From Flagellimonas ochracea (GTDB lineage: Bacteria; Bacteroidota; Bacteroidia; Flavobacteriales; Flavobacteriaceae): 64,000 nt of DNA. Within the stretch, counting starts at the first letter, position 1. Every line of letters starts with the position of its first letter. A model generated the notes under the pieces. It made no database searches. It saw nothing but the letters and a program-made list of their open reading frames with translations, and was not told the DNA's origin. The stretch covers positions 434,001 through 498,000 of the forward strand of contig NZ_JAAABI010000002.1 in NCBI RefSeq assembly GCF_009903685.1. Direction: 5' to 3'. A program made the translations under genes and the position numbers. Positions 8,945 through 18,891 of this stretch are shown here, one piece after another.

Positions 8945-9433
8945 ATGGATATTAAGGAAATTCAAAGTTTGATCAGGTTTGTTGCCAAATCAGGAGCCAG
9001 TGAAGTGAAGCTTGAGATGGAGGATATTAAAATCACCATCAGAACAGGAAACATTTCCAACACTCCTGAAACCACAATTGTGCAACAAATCCCGATGGCA
9101 CAAGCACCAGCGGCACCAGCTCCAGCACAAACGCAAACTGAGCAGGCTGCTCCCACAACTTCAGATGCGGCAAAGACCGATGACGATTCCAAATACATCA
9201 CCATTAAATCGCCAATAATTGGAACCTTTTATAGAAAACCATCACCGGACAAACCTCCTTTTGTTGAGGTAGGCAGCACCATTGGTGAAGGAGATGTGCT
9301 TTGTGTAATTGAGGCCATGAAGCTGTTCAACGACATCGAGTCCGAAGTTTCCGGAAAAATTGTCAAGGTATTGGTTGAGGATTCCTCTCCCGTAGAGTTC
9401 GATCAGCCCTTGTTCTTGGTTGACCCATCATAA
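8945..9433 (+). CDS. accB: Acetyl-CoA carboxylase biotin carboxyl carrier protein
   Basis: A 162-residue carrier. The N terminus ([24 protein letters not shown]) is the BCCP structural region, residues about 58-80 are an alanine/proline/glutamine-rich flexible linker, and the C-terminal biotinyl domain contains [12 protein letters not shown] with the biotin-accepting Lys126. Biotin attached here is carboxylated by AccC and then delivered to the carboxyltransferase. It lies directly upstream of accC, the usual pairing. Confidence 0.97.
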   Translation: MDIKEIQSLIRFVAKSGASEVKLEMEDIKITIRTGNISNTPETTIVQQIPMAQAPAAPAPAQTQTEQAAPTTSDAAKTDDDSKYITIKSPIIGTFYRKPSPDKPPFVEVGSTIGEGDVLCVIEAMKLFNDIESEVSGKIVKVLVEDSSPVEFDQPLFLVDPS

Positions 9434-9502
9434 AAATCATAATTCCAAATTTCGATTTCTTGTCTAAATGGACAGAAATGAGATTTGAAATCCAGAGGTG
9501 TT

Positions 9503-10855
9503 ATGTTTAAAAAAATATTAATTGCAAACAGGGGGGAGATAGCCCTTAGAATTATACGCACCTGCAAAGAAATGGGGATTAAAACGGTGGCCGTTTACTC
9601 AAAAGCCGACGAGGAAAGTCTCCATGTTCGATTTGCAGATGAAGCGGTATGTATTGGACCGGCCCCGAGCAACGAATCCTACCTGAAAATTCCAAATATC
9701 ATAGCTGCGGCAGAAATCACAAATGCAGACGCAATTCATCCCGGTTACGGATTCCTTTCTGAAAATGCGAAGTTCTCAAAAATCTGCGCTGAGCATAAGA
9801 TAAAGTTCATTGGCGCTTCAGAGGAACAGATTGAAAAAATGGGGGACAAGGCTACCGCCAAGGAAACCATGAAAAAGGCGGGAGTGCCCACTGTTCCAGG
9901 GTCTGAAGGCCTTTTGGATGACGTGGAACACGCCAAAAGAGAAGCCAAAAAAATGGGCTATCCCGTGATGATCAAAGCTACAGCGGGTGGCGGCGGAAAG
10001 GGGATGCGCGCCATTTGGTCGGAAGATGAGATGGAGAAAAATTTTGAAAGTGCGGTGAAAGAGGCAACGGCTGCTTTTGGCAATGGCGGCATGTACATGG
10101 AAAAATTGATTGAAGAACCACGACACATAGAAATTCAGGTAGTTGGGGACCAATACGGCAAAGCCTGTCATTTATCAGAGCGGGATTGCTCGGTACAAAG
10201 ACGACATCAAAAACTTACGGAAGAAACCCCATCACCTTTCATGACCGATTCCCTACGGGAAGCTATGGGGAAAGCTGCAGTAAAAGCTGCCGAGTTCATC
10301 AAGTACGAAGGAGCAGGAACTGTGGAATTTTTGGTGGACAAACACCGAAATTTCTATTTCATGGAGATGAACACCCGTATTCAAGTGGAACATCCCATCA
10401 CGGAACAGGTGGTGGATTACGACTTGATACGGGAACAGATTTTAGTAGCTGGAGGGGTTCCAATATCAGGAAAAAACTATTTGCCAAAACTGCACTCTAT
10501 TGAATGTAGAATCAATGCCGAGGACCCCTATAACGACTTTAGGCCCTCTCCAGGCAGAATTACAACGCTTCACACCCCAGGAGGACATGGCGTACGTTTG
10601 GACACCCACGTTTATAGTGGATACACAATACCTCCCAACTACGATTCCATGATTGCAAAGCTGATAACCACGGCGCAAACAAGGGAAGAGGCCATCAATA
10701 AGATGCGAAGGGCTCTTGACGAATTTGTGATAGAAGGAATAAAAACCACCATACCTTTCCATAGGCAACTCATGGACCATCCAGATTATTTGGCTGGAAA
10801 TTACACCACCAAATTTATGGAGGGATTCAAGATGGATCCTAAATATCAAGATTAA
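9503..10855 (+). CDS. accC: Acetyl-CoA carboxylase biotin carboxylase subunit
   Basis: A 450-residue ATP-grasp enzyme that carboxylates the biotin on AccB using ATP and bicarbonate. N-terminal [20 protein letters not shown], the glycine-rich ATP loop [11 protein letters not shown] (about 160-170), the active-site [15 protein letters not shown] and C-terminal domain are all present; length is normal. The ATG at 9503 is preferred over the in-frame start at 9485. The gene ends just before an intrinsic terminator at 10861-10885. Confidence 0.97.
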   Translation: MFKKILIANRGEIALRIIRTCKEMGIKTVAVYSKADEESLHVRFADEAVCIGPAPSNESYLKIPNIIAAAEITNADAIHPGYGFLSENAKFSKICAEHKIKFIGASEEQIEKMGDKATAKETMKKAGVPTVPGSEGLLDDVEHAKREAKKMGYPVMIKATAGGGGKGMRAIWSEDEMEKNFESAVKEATAAFGNGGMYMEKLIEEPRHIEIQVVGDQYGKACHLSERDCSVQRRHQKLTEETPSPFMTDSLREAMGKAAVKAAEFIKYEGAGTVEFLVDKHRNFYFMEMNTRIQVEHPITEQVVDYDLIREQILVAGGVPISGKNYLPKLHSIECRINAEDPYNDFRPSPGRITTLHTPGGHGVRLDTHVYSGYTIPPNYDSMIAKLITTAQTREEAINKMRRALDEFVIEGIKTTIPFHRQLMDHPDYLAGNYTTKFMEGFKMDPKYQD

Positions 10856-10860
10856 CAAAG

Positions 10861-10885
10861 GCCCCGTATTTATCGGGGCTTTTAT
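10861..10885 (+). terminator. Intrinsic terminator after accC
   Basis: Stem GCCCCG (10861-10866) with CGGGGC (10874-10879) and a T-rich tail to 10888. The tail runs straight into the ATG of the following oxidoreductase at 10889. Confidence 0.8.
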
Positions 10886-10888
10886 TTT

Positions 10889-12004
10889 ATGGAACTAAGC
10901 TATTGGGAATACAAAACCTGGTTGACCAATGTGGATTTCACCATTGTTGGCAGTGGTATTGTGGGCTTAAGTTGTGCCCTTCAATTGAAGGACAAATACC
11001 CTAAGAGCAAAGTCTTGATGCTGGAAAGGGGAAGTCTGCCTCAAGGAGCCAGCACCAAAAATGCAGGTTTTGCCTGTTTTGGCAGTATTTCTGAACTGCT
11101 CTCTGACCTAAAAACACATTCAGAAGAAGAGGTTGTGCAATTGGTCACAAAACGTTGGTCTGGAATACAACTGCTTCGGAAAAATTTAGGGGACAAAGCT
11201 ATTGGCTTTGAACAGAATGGGGGACATGAACTTTTTTTGGAGGGAGCCACCGAGCTTCACGAAGCATGTTTGGACAAAATGTACGAAGTGAACCAAATGC
11301 TGGCGTCCGTCTTTAAAAATGAACCCTTTGTTGTGCAGCCCAATAAATTCAAGTTTGGCCACATCAAGAACCACTACATCACTCATCTATTTGAAGGGCA
11401 ATTGGACACTGGAAAGATGATGCAGGCCCTGCTTCAAAAGTGCTCAAGAGCTGGGATTTCCATCTTAAACGGAATGCAAGTGGACGAAGTGGTGGATTTG
11501 GGGAAGAAGGCCACGGTAAGAACCTCAAATTTTGCGTTTGACTCTAAACAAGTGATTATAACAACCAATGGTTTCGCAGAAAAACTGTTAAAGACCACCA
11601 AAGTGAACCCGGCTAGGGCACAAGTACTCATTACAAAACCGATTAAAAATTTGCAGATCAAAGGAACGTTTCACTTGGATGAAGGCTTCTATTATTTTAG
11701 AAATATTGATAATCGTATTCTTTTAGGGGGAGGCAGAAATCTTGATTTTGAGGGTGAGAAGACCACAGAATTTGGCCAAACACAACGTATTCAAGAAGAG
11801 CTTGAAAAAATGCTCAAAACGATAATTTTTCCAAACAAAGAAGTGGAAATAGAACGCCGTTGGAGCGGAATAATGGGAGTTGGCAATCAAAAAAGCCCGA
11901 TTGTTAGGCAAGTATCCCCATCCATTTATTGCGGAGTGCGACTGGGAGGTATGGGTATTGCCTTGGGAAGTTTGGTAGGCAAAGAACTGGCCGATTTGTT
12001 ATGA
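10889..12004 (+). CDS. FAD-dependent oxidoreductase (DAO family)
   Basis: A 371-residue flavoprotein. The FAD-binding Rossmann motif VGSGIVGLSCALQL sits at about residues 21-34, followed by LMLERG, whose glutamate would bind the ribose. The C terminus has the GIMGVGNQKSPIVRQV and CGVRLGGMGIALGSLVG regions typical of the D-amino-acid oxidase/glycine oxidase superfamily. The substrate is unknown. The start codon lies immediately after the T tract of the accC terminator, so either the mRNA has its own promoter inside accC or it depends on read-through. The stop overlaps the next start (ATGA at 12001-12004). Confidence 0.88.
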   Translation: MELSYWEYKTWLTNVDFTIVGSGIVGLSCALQLKDKYPKSKVLMLERGSLPQGASTKNAGFACFGSISELLSDLKTHSEEEVVQLVTKRWSGIQLLRKNLGDKAIGFEQNGGHELFLEGATELHEACLDKMYEVNQMLASVFKNEPFVVQPNKFKFGHIKNHYITHLFEGQLDTGKMMQALLQKCSRAGISILNGMQVDEVVDLGKKATVRTSNFAFDSKQVIITTNGFAEKLLKTTKVNPARAQVLITKPIKNLQIKGTFHLDEGFYYFRNIDNRILLGGGRNLDFEGEKTTEFGQTQRIQEELEKMLKTIIFPNKEVEIERRWSGIMGVGNQKSPIVRQVSPSIYCGVRLGGMGIALGSLVGKELADLL

Positions 12005-12447
12005 ACAAGCAAGCACTCTTGGACCATTGCAAGCAATTTCTGGAAAATAGAGAGAAAACGGTTCATGGACAGATGGAACAGCTTAGAGAGTCTTTGACTT
12101 CGGAAACAAAGAGCAGTGCAGGGGATAAACACGAAACAGGAAGGGCGATGGTGCAATTGGAAATGGAAAAACTGTCACGCCAACTGTTGGAGCTTGAAAA
12201 AGCAAGAAATATGCTCCGACGGGTCAATATAATGCAGAATACTGACGCGGCCCATTTAGGAAGCTTGGTACAAACGGACACTGCCTACTACTTTTTAGCT
12301 ATTTCATGCGATGTATTTCAAGAAGATGGCTCAAAAGTCTTTTGCGTTTCAACCCACGCACCGATTGCCAGGGCTTTAATGGGCAAAAAGAAAGGCGATA
12401 GTGTTCTTTTCAATGGAATAACCTATACAGTTTTAGATATCCATTGA
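12001..12447 (+). CDS. GreA/GreB C-terminal domain-like protein
   Basis: A 148-residue protein with an N-terminal helical coiled-coil region (about 5-75, rich in E, K, Q) and a C-terminal globular part (about 80-148) containing VSTHAPIARALMGKKKGDSVLFNGITYTVLDI, the core of the Gre-factor C-terminal (FKBP-like) domain. Gre factors insert a coiled coil into the RNA polymerase secondary channel; here the coiled coil lacks an obvious pair of tip acidic residues, so cleavage activity is not assumed. Homologues in Flavobacteria are often labelled 3-oxoacyl-ACP synthase, which the sequence does not support. It is translationally coupled to the flavoprotein through an ATGA overlap. Confidence 0.75.
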   Translation: MNKQALLDHCKQFLENREKTVHGQMEQLRESLTSETKSSAGDKHETGRAMVQLEMEKLSRQLLELEKARNMLRRVNIMQNTDAAHLGSLVQTDTAYYFLAISCDVFQEDGSKVFCVSTHAPIARALMGKKKGDSVLFNGITYTVLDIH

Positions 12448-12450
12448 TTG

Positions 12451-12855
12451 CTATTCCAAAGACGGTCTTTTTCGGCTGGTTTTTTTTTGTGCTTTCAACT
12501 TTTTGACTTTCAACCGCTTTTCAACTGCAGACTTCGAAGGCTTAGTACGTTTACGCTTTTTGGGAACCTCTAAAGCTTTCTTCAATAACTCAAAAAAACG
12601 ACCTGTTACCAGACTTTTGTTTTTGTGCTGACTTCGGGATTCTTCGCACTGTAATATAATAACGCCATCTTGGGTTATTCTAGAGCCAAGTTTTAACTGA
12701 ATTCGCTCCTTTTCTTTACTGGAAAGCCCTTGGGAAGAAGCAATATCAAAGCTGAGGACTATCTTGGACGAGACTTTGTTTACATGTTGGCCCCCAGCCC
12801 CGCTACTACGTAACGCTTTAAAGGATAATTCCTTAAGTATTTGTTTTCTTTCCAA
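12451..12855 (-). CDS. arfB: Peptidyl-tRNA hydrolase ArfB (ribosome rescue factor)
   Basis: The protein carries the release-factor catalytic motif GGQ in RSSGAGGQHVNKVSSKIVLSF near its N terminus and a lysine/arginine-rich C-terminal tail (KKRKRTKPSKSAVEKRLK and beyond), the layout of ArfB/YaeJ. The tail enters the empty mRNA channel of stalled ribosomes while the GGQ loop releases the nascent peptide. The start is uncertain: an ATG at 12891 lies 59 bp inside the upstream ABC gene and gives an unfamiliar N terminus; a TTG at 12855 gives MERKQILKEL, which matches the usual length before the GGQ motif, and is used here. Confidence 0.85.
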   Translation of the reverse strand: MERKQILKELSFKALRSSGAGGQHVNKVSSKIVLSFDIASSQGLSSKEKERIQLKLGSRITQDGVIILQCEESRSQHKNKSLVTGRFFELLKKALEVPKKRKRTKPSKSAVEKRLKVKKLKAQKKTSRKRPSLE

Positions 12856-13834
12856 TTTGAAGACGTCGGTTGATGGTCTCCAAAGATACATTAAGAAAAA
12901 CCGTGTCGCCGACCTTCAGCTCATTTGGAGTATTGAAGTAGAGCATTGTTCCTCCTTCCGCTTCACCTTTGTTCAAATAATGTCCTCCATTGAAGTAGGA
13001 CCGAACCACCTGCGTTTTTACCCCAGAAGTGTCCGAAGTCTTAAGCTCGTGCGGGTAGACCAAAACGGATTTCTCAATAGCAGCATATGATTTCAATAAC
13101 CCAATGGGGACTTCGTTTACCTCTCCGAACAACGATGCCGTGTAGTAGTTGGGAGGGTTGGCGAACAAGTCCTTGGTTTGCTCGTTGGCAACAATTTCAC
13201 CATTCTTCAAGATAAGGGTTCTATCCGCAAAGGGAAGCACATCGTTTGGGTCGTGGCTCGCAGTTATTATGGTGATTCCCTTTTCTTTTAAATGATGAAA
13301 AAGATTTCTTCTCAGGGAATTCCTCTTAAAATTGTCAATATGACCAAAAGGTTCATCCAATAAAAGAACTTCTGGTTCTTGTGCCAGGACCCGGGCCAAG
13401 GCGACCCGTTGTTGCTGACCCCCACTCAGTTTTTTGACTTTGACCTTGGCAAATGATTTCATTTCAATGAGGTCCAACAATTCAGTTATTCGTCGCTGGT
13501 GTGTTTCTCTTTCAAATACCGAAAGATGCTGGGCAATATTTTCCTCAACGGTGGTGAAAGGCATTAAATCAAAATCTTGGGAAAGGTATTTCATGTATCC
13601 CTCGCCTGGAACCAGATTATAATTTGGCCCCAACACCTCTTGATTTCCCCAAAAAATGTCACCTTCCTCAACATGCAAAAGACCATAAATGATTTTTAAA
13701 AGGGTGCTCTTTCCGGAACCGCTTTCGCCCATTATGGCCAAATGTTGGCCTCGGGGTACATTAAAAGAAATGTTTTGTAAAATATTTCGGCTTTCATAGC
13801 CAAAAGAGTCAACACGAACTTTCAATAGAGCCAT
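12833..13834 (-). CDS. ABC transporter ATP-binding protein
   Basis: A 333-residue ATPase with Walker A GESGSGKST (about 35-43), Q-loop in LSQDFDLMPF, signature LSGGQQQR and Walker B VLLLDEPFGHID, then an H-loop in ASHD. The last 90 residues contain a TOBE-like domain (GVKTQVVRSYFNGGHY and following), as in importer ATPases such as PotA/MalK or FbpC. No permease or binding protein is encoded next to it, so its partner is elsewhere or it acts differently. The 3' end overlaps the start of arfB by about 23 bp. Confidence 0.9.
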   Translation of the reverse strand: MALLKVRVDSFGYESRNILQNISFNVPRGQHLAIMGESGSGKSTLLKIIYGLLHVEEGDIFWGNQEVLGPNYNLVPGEGYMKYLSQDFDLMPFTTVEENIAQHLSVFERETHQRRITELLDLIEMKSFAKVKVKKLSGGQQQRVALARVLAQEPEVLLLDEPFGHIDNFKRNSLRRNLFHHLKEKGITIITASHDPNDVLPFADRTLILKNGEIVANEQTKDLFANPPNYYTASLFGEVNEVPIGLLKSYAAIEKSVLVYPHELKTSDTSGVKTQVVRSYFNGGHYLNKGEAEGGTMLYFNTPNELKVGDTVFLNVSLETINRRLQIGKKTNT

Positions 13835-13872
13835 ACGGTCAGGGGAGAACGTTTATTAATGAAGTTTCATTT

Positions 13873-16026
13873 TCAATCCTTAAATTCTTTTAGAACTGAT
13901 TGGTTGGGAAGTTTGTCAAATCCCATATTGAACAAAGTGAATCCAAAAATATCAGCATATTGTTCTATGGTTTTGCTTACCGGGGTTCCCGCACCATGTC
14001 CTGCCTTGGTCTCTATTCGAATCAGAGTGGGATTGCTTACAGCCTGCTTTGCTTGCAGTTCCGCAGCAAATTTGAAACTGTGGGCAGGAACCACGCGGTC
14101 ATCATGATCGCCCGTGGTAACAAGCGTAGCAGGATAGGCTACACCCTCTTTGACATTGTGCACGGGGGAGTACCCTTTCAGGTAGTTGAACATCTCCTCG
14201 CTTTCCTCGGACGTTCCATAATCATAGGCCCAACCTGCACCTGCGGTAAAGGTGTGGTAGCGCAACATGTCCAAAACACCGACAGCAGGCAATGCGACTT
14301 GCATCAAATCGGGTCTTTGGGTCATGGTTGCCCCTACCAAAAGGCCTCCGTTGGAACCACCTCGAATGGCCAAATATTCTTTGGAAGTATACTTTTCCGC
14401 GATTAAAAACTCCGCCGCAGCAATGAAATCGTCAAAAACATTTTGTTTTTGGAGTTTGGTTCCCGCTATATGCCATTTTTTTCCATATTCACCGCCCCCT
14501 CTAAGATTGGGCACAGCATACATGCCTCCCTGCTCCATCCACACAGCGTTTACAATGCTGAAAGAAGGAGTCAAACTGATGTTGAATCCACCGTATCCGT
14601 ATAAAATGGTCGGATTTTTCCCATTGAGCTCTAATCCCTTTTTATGGGTGATGATCATAGGCACCTTGGTACCATCTTTTGAAGGGTAAAACACTTGTGT
14701 GGATTCATAATCATCAGGGTTGAAATCGATTTCTGGTTTCCAATATTGTTCATACTCGCCGGTTTCAACATTGTATTTATAGGATGAACTTGGGGTGTTG
14801 TAATTGGTAAACGAAAAATAAAATTCCTTTTCCTCTTTTTTCCCACCAAAACCGTTGGCGCTGCCTAATCCTGGCAACTCGACCTCACGAACCAATTTGC
14901 CATCATAATCATATTGAAGCACTTTGGATAAGGCATCAACCATATATTCTGCAAAGAAATAGCCACCCCCTGTGCCTGCGGTTAGTACGTTTTCGGTTTC
15001 TGGAATGACATCTTTCCAATTTTCGGGTGTGGGATTGGAGGCATCTACGGTAACAATCCTTTTGTTGGGAGCATTTAAATTGGTCACCAAGAATAATTGG
15101 TCAACTTGGTTGTCAATTACGTAGGTGTCTGATTCTGTATCGTCCAAAATCGTGACGAGCTCACTATCAGGGAGGGACAAATCTTTCATGAACAACTTGT
15201 TGCCCGATGTGGAAACAGCTGCCTGGATGAACAGATACCGTTCATCTTCGGATACCGAGCCCCACACATTGCGGTGCTTTTGCTCTGGAAGTTCACCAAA
15301 AACAACTTGGTCCTCGGACTGGGGAGTCCCCAACTTATGATAATACAATTTGTGGCGGTCCGTTTTGGCCGACAGTTCGCTTCCATCAGGTTTGTCATAA
15401 CTAGAATAGAAAAAACCTTTGTTGCCTTTCCAGGCAATACCGCTAAACTTAATATCGACCAAAGTGTCCTCCACAATCTCGATAGATTCAGTATTGATGA
15501 CGATACCCTTACGCCAGTCACTTCCTCCTTCGGAGATAAGGTAGGCTGCTTTGGAACCGTCTTTTGTAAAGCTGAGACCCATCAGCGAAGTGGTGCCATC
15601 TTCCGAGAACGTGTTCGGATCTAGGAACACTTCTTCTTCTTGCCCCTCTTTTTTTCGATACACCACATACTGATCTTGGAGGCCGTTGTTCTTGTAGAAA
15701 TAGGTGTAATCGCCTTCATTAAATGGAGACCCTAATTTCTCATAGTTCCACAGTTTTTCAAGTCGGGTTTTAAGGTCGTCTCGAAAAGGAATTTTTTCCA
15801 AATACCCAAAAGTGGTAGTATTTTGTTGTTTAACCCAAGCTTCGGTCGCTTCGCTTCGATCGTCTTCCAGCCAGCGATAAGGATCTTTTACTTCGGTGCC
15901 AAAATAGGTGTCAACGGAATCAACTTTTTCGGTGGTGGGATAGTTCACGATTATGGGTTCTCTTTTAGTTGCAGTTTCACAAGCCGCCAGCAGAATTATA
16001 ACGGCTAATAGACAAGATTTTTGCAT
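13873..16026 (-). CDS. Prolyl oligopeptidase family (S9) lipoprotein
   Basis: A 717-residue serine peptidase. It starts with a lipoprotein signal peptide whose lipobox LAAC places the lipidated cysteine at residue 16. A beta-propeller region precedes a C-terminal alpha/beta hydrolase domain with the catalytic triad Ser558 (RGGSNGG), Asp642 (DHDDRVVP) and His677 (KAGHGAG). The S9A subfamily cleaves short peptides after proline, and the lipoprotein form would act at the outer envelope. Length fits the family. It is a single-gene unit between the ABC ATPase and asd. Confidence 0.95.
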   Translation of the reverse strand: MQKSCLLAVIILLAACETATKREPIIVNYPTTEKVDSVDTYFGTEVKDPYRWLEDDRSEATEAWVKQQNTTTFGYLEKIPFRDDLKTRLEKLWNYEKLGSPFNEGDYTYFYKNNGLQDQYVVYRKKEGQEEEVFLDPNTFSEDGTTSLMGLSFTKDGSKAAYLISEGGSDWRKGIVINTESIEIVEDTLVDIKFSGIAWKGNKGFFYSSYDKPDGSELSAKTDRHKLYYHKLGTPQSEDQVVFGELPEQKHRNVWGSVSEDERYLFIQAAVSTSGNKLFMKDLSLPDSELVTILDDTESDTYVIDNQVDQLFLVTNLNAPNKRIVTVDASNPTPENWKDVIPETENVLTAGTGGGYFFAEYMVDALSKVLQYDYDGKLVREVELPGLGSANGFGGKKEEKEFYFSFTNYNTPSSSYKYNVETGEYEQYWKPEIDFNPDDYESTQVFYPSKDGTKVPMIITHKKGLELNGKNPTILYGYGGFNISLTPSFSIVNAVWMEQGGMYAVPNLRGGGEYGKKWHIAGTKLQKQNVFDDFIAAAEFLIAEKYTSKEYLAIRGGSNGGLLVGATMTQRPDLMQVALPAVGVLDMLRYHTFTAGAGWAYDYGTSEESEEMFNYLKGYSPVHNVKEGVAYPATLVTTGDHDDRVVPAHSFKFAAELQAKQAVSNPTLIRIETKAGHGAGTPVSKTIEQYADIFGFTLFNMGFDKLPNQSVLKEFKD

Positions 16027-16101
16027 GCTTTTCAGATTGATTCCGATAAAAATACCACAAAAACCAACAATCCGAATGTGGTCGGATAGCTTTAACTTAT
16101 T

Positions 16102-17115
16102 TTAGGAAATTGCCTTTGAAGTTGAGGACACGAGATTGTTCTCCACCAAATATTCCGCAATCTGTACCGCGTTGGTAGCAGCACCTTTGCGCAAGTTGTC
16201 GGAAACAATCCACATGTTCAAGGTATTGCGTTGGGTTTCATCCCTTCGGATACGGCCCACAAAAACCTCATCCTTACCGTGGGCATAAATGGGCATGGGG
16301 TAGGTATTGGTGTCTGGATTGTCCTGTACGACAACGCCAGAGGTTTCGCTCAGTAATTTTCGAACTTCGGAAAGGTCAAAGTCATTTTGAAACTCAACGT
16401 TCACCGATTCGGAGTGTCCTCCTGAAGTAGGAATTCGGACTGCTGTTGCAGTAATGGAAAAAGTCCGGTCGTCCAATATTTTTTGTGGTTCGCGAGCGAG
16501 CTTCATCTCTTCTTTGGTATAGCCATTCTCCATGAATACATCACAATGGGGCAACGCATTTCTGTTGATAGGGTACGGATAGGCCATCTCCCCTCGTTTC
16601 CCAGCCGCTTCATTTTCCATTTGTTCGACCGCTTTTACACCAGTTCCCGATACGGATTGATAGGTAGAGACTACCACGCGTTTCATTTTATATTTTTTGT
16701 GCAATGGGTTTAGGGCCATTACCAACTGAATGGTAGAGCAATTGGGATTGGCGATGATTTTATCCTCATCGGTAAGCACATTGGCATTGATTTCTGGAAC
16801 CACTAATTTTTTTGTAGGATCCATTCGCCATGCGGAAGAGTTGTCAATTACCGTTGTTCCAACCTTGGCAAATTTGGGAGCCCATTCCAAAGAAGTATCA
16901 CCTCCTGCAGAAAAGATGGCGATATCGGGTTGTGCAGCAATCGCATCGGCTAAACCAATTACGGTATATTCCTTGTCCAAGTACGGGAGCTTCTTGCCAA
17001 CTGAACGTTCCGAAGCGACCAGCAATAGTTCAGAAATTGGAAAATTCCGCTCCGCCAAAACCTTTAACATAACTTGGCCGACCATTCCGGTGGCACCAAC
17101 AACTGCTACTTTCAT
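16102..17115 (-). CDS. asd: Aspartate-semialdehyde dehydrogenase
   Basis: A 337-residue enzyme that reduces aspartyl-4-phosphate to aspartate semialdehyde with NADPH, the branch point to lysine/diaminopimelate, threonine and methionine. The NADP-binding GATGMVG is at residues 7-13, the catalytic cysteine is Cys126 in NPNCSTIQL, and IPTSGGHSESVNVEF carries the catalytic histidine. Its promoter is recognisable upstream (17134-17163). Confidence 0.97.
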   Translation of the reverse strand: MKVAVVGATGMVGQVMLKVLAERNFPISELLLVASERSVGKKLPYLDKEYTVIGLADAIAAQPDIAIFSAGGDTSLEWAPKFAKVGTTVIDNSSAWRMDPTKKLVVPEINANVLTDEDKIIANPNCSTIQLVMALNPLHKKYKMKRVVVSTYQSVSGTGVKAVEQMENEAAGKRGEMAYPYPINRNALPHCDVFMENGYTKEEMKLAREPQKILDDRTFSITATAVRIPTSGGHSESVNVEFQNDFDLSEVRKLLSETSGVVVQDNPDTNTYPMPIYAHGKDEVFVGRIRRDETQRNTLNMWIVSDNLRKGAATNAVQIAEYLVENNLVSSTSKAIS

Positions 17116-17133
17116 GTTTTTTGTTTCTTAGCA

Positions 17134-17163
17134 CAAAGGTAATCCAGCTAAAGACTTAAACAA
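17134..17163 (-). promoter_or_regulatory. Bacteroidota-type promoter of asd
   Basis: On the minus strand TTG (17163-17161) is followed after 19 bp by a perfect TAnnTTTG box, TACCTTTG (17141-17134). The ATG of asd is at 17115, so the leader would be about 10-14 nt. Confidence 0.7.
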
Positions 17164-17213
17164 GGCCTAATTCGGTTTGTAATCATTATTTAACAAATTG
17201 TTATAAATAAAAC

Positions 17214-17247
17214 AACCGTCAATATGTTATTAAGCATATTGACGGTT
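17214..17247 (-). terminator. Long intrinsic terminator downstream of mscL
   Basis: A perfect 13-bp stem (17214-17226 with 17235-17247) and an 8-nt loop. A-rich flanks on the left and T-rich flanks on the right make it capable of acting in both directions. It lies after the mscL stop and before the asd promoter. Confidence 0.75.
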
Positions 17248-17298
17248 TTATGGTTATTGTCGTGTAGCGGTCTTCCCAGGTTTGCGGGAAGTGGATTT

Positions 17299-17706
17299 TT
17301 ATTTCTTCAATAAATCTCGGATTTCTGCCAAGAGTTCTTCTTGACTCGGACCTTTTGGCGCCTCTGGCGCGGGCTCTTCTTTCTTCTTCATTTTGTTTAC
17401 GCCCTTTACAACTAAGAACATAACAAAGGCCACAATCAAGAAATCGATGACATTGGTGAGAAATTCACCGTACATCACGGCTATTTCACCCACTTTTTCT
17501 CCGGCATCATTCACGGTTCCCTCATTTATTACATACTTTAAGTCATTGAAATCGGCATTGAACAATAAGCCGATCAGTGGGGATACTATTCCCCCAGTGA
17601 AAGAGGACACCACTTTGTTAAACGCGGCACCCATTACGAAACCTACGGCGATGTCCACCAGGTTTCCTTTCATCGCAAAGTCTTTAAACTCTTTTAAAAA
17701 TCCCAT
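17299..17706 (-). CDS. mscL: Large-conductance mechanosensitive channel MscL
   Basis: A 135-residue inner-membrane protein with the MscL layout: N-terminal amphipathic helix MGFLKEFKDFAMKGN, first membrane helix VDIAVGFVMGAAFNKVVSSF, a periplasmic loop, second helix NVIDFLIVAFVMFLVVKGV and a charged C-terminal bundle (KKEEPAPEAPKGPSQEELLAEIRDLLKK). The homopentamer opens under high membrane tension to release solutes after osmotic downshock. Length is normal. It is a single-gene unit with a strong terminator at 17214-17247. Confidence 0.97.
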   Translation of the reverse strand: MGFLKEFKDFAMKGNLVDIAVGFVMGAAFNKVVSSFTGGIVSPLIGLLFNADFNDLKYVINEGTVNDAGEKVGEIAVMYGEFLTNVIDFLIVAFVMFLVVKGVNKMKKKEEPAPEAPKGPSQEELLAEIRDLLKK

Positions 17707-17781
17707 GTATAGTTAAGGTATTGGTTAATAGCAAACAAATTAAATAAAAAAGACAATGGTTGGAAGAAAAAACTAAAAAAT

Positions 17782-18891
17782 TCATGTTCCCGTTATGATT
17801 CGTTTAACACGTTGTGATATGGCTGTGAGAATTTCATAGGAAATGGTATTAGCACTTGAGGCAAAAACTTCCGCAGAATTTTGTTGTCCAAAAACCAAAA
17901 CTTCATCTCCTTCTTTGCAGTCAATTCCATCAATATCAACCATGATCATATCCATGCACACATTGCCAATGATTGGAGCCTTTTTTCCATGAATCAGCAC
18001 ATAGCCCCTACCATTGCCATATTGCCTTCCAATACCATCGGCATGCCCTAGTGGCAGCGTTGCGGTGGTTTTTGACCTGTCTGATTTGTATGCCCGGTTG
18101 TACCCAACGGTTTCGTTGGGTTTTATATGATGAATTTGGGAAATAATAGTCTTTAACGTAGCAATCGGCTTTAGTTTGGAATCGATTTCAGCATCATTTC
18201 CGTAACCGTAAAGGCCAATGCCGCTCCTTACCATTTCAAACTGGGCTTCTGGATAGTTTATTATTCCTGAAGTGTTAACGATGTGCCGAAGAGTTTTGTA
18301 GTTCAGTTTTTGACTTATTCTTTCTGCTATTTTTTCAAAAGATGTTATTTGTGCTTTGCTGAATTCCTTTTCCCTAGGGTCTTCCGAAGCCGCCAAATGG
18401 GAAAAAATCGATTTAATCTTGACTTCGCTCCTTTGTTCCAGCTCTTTCAAAATAAAATCCACCTCATTTTCACCAAATCCTAATCGGTTAAGTCCAGTAT
18501 TGAATTTGATATGCACTGGGTAGGCCTCTTGTTTTTTTTGTTGGGCCGTTTTCAGAAATTGATTCAAAATGTTTTTGGAATATAAACTGGGCTCCAAACA
18601 GCGGTCAATAAGGCAATCTAAATGTGCGGGTTGCGGATGCAGCACCAATATGGGCCTTTCTATTCCCGCATCGCGTAGCAAAACTCCTTCCTTAGCGTAG
18701 GCCACAGCAAAATAATCGACACCAAGGCTTTCCAATTTTTTGGCTATGGCTACCATATCGCTGCCATAAGCAAAAGCCTTGACCACGGCAAGAAACTTGG
18801 TCTCGGGCAATATCATGGATTTTAAGTAAGAATAATTATGCGCCAAGGCATTTAAGTCTATTTCCAAAGTGGTTTCACCAATTCTACTCAT
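17782..18891 (-). CDS. alr: Alanine racemase
   Basis: A 369-residue PLP enzyme that interconverts L- and D-alanine for peptidoglycan. The PLP-binding lysine is Lys38 in [12 protein letters not shown]; the second catalytic residue is the tyrosine in [12 protein letters not shown] (about 265). Length and both domains (TIM barrel, C-terminal beta domain) are normal. The start overlaps the 3' end of tdk by 8 bp, so the two genes are probably translated from one mRNA. There is no murF fusion, which some Bacteroidota have. Confidence 0.95.
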   Translation of the reverse strand: MSRIGETTLEIDLNALAHNYSYLKSMILPETKFLAVVKAFAYGSDMVAIAKKLESLGVDYFAVAYAKEGVLLRDAGIERPILVLHPQPAHLDCLIDRCLEPSLYSKNILNQFLKTAQQKKQEAYPVHIKFNTGLNRLGFGENEVDFILKELEQRSEVKIKSIFSHLAASEDPREKEFSKAQITSFEKIAERISQKLNYKTLRHIVNTSGIINYPEAQFEMVRSGIGLYGYGNDAEIDSKLKPIATLKTIISQIHHIKPNETVGYNRAYKSDRSKTTATLPLGHADGIGRQYGNGRGYVLIHGKKAPIIGNVCMDMIMVDIDGIDCKEGDEVLVFGQQNSAEVFASSANTISYEILTAISQRVKRIITGT

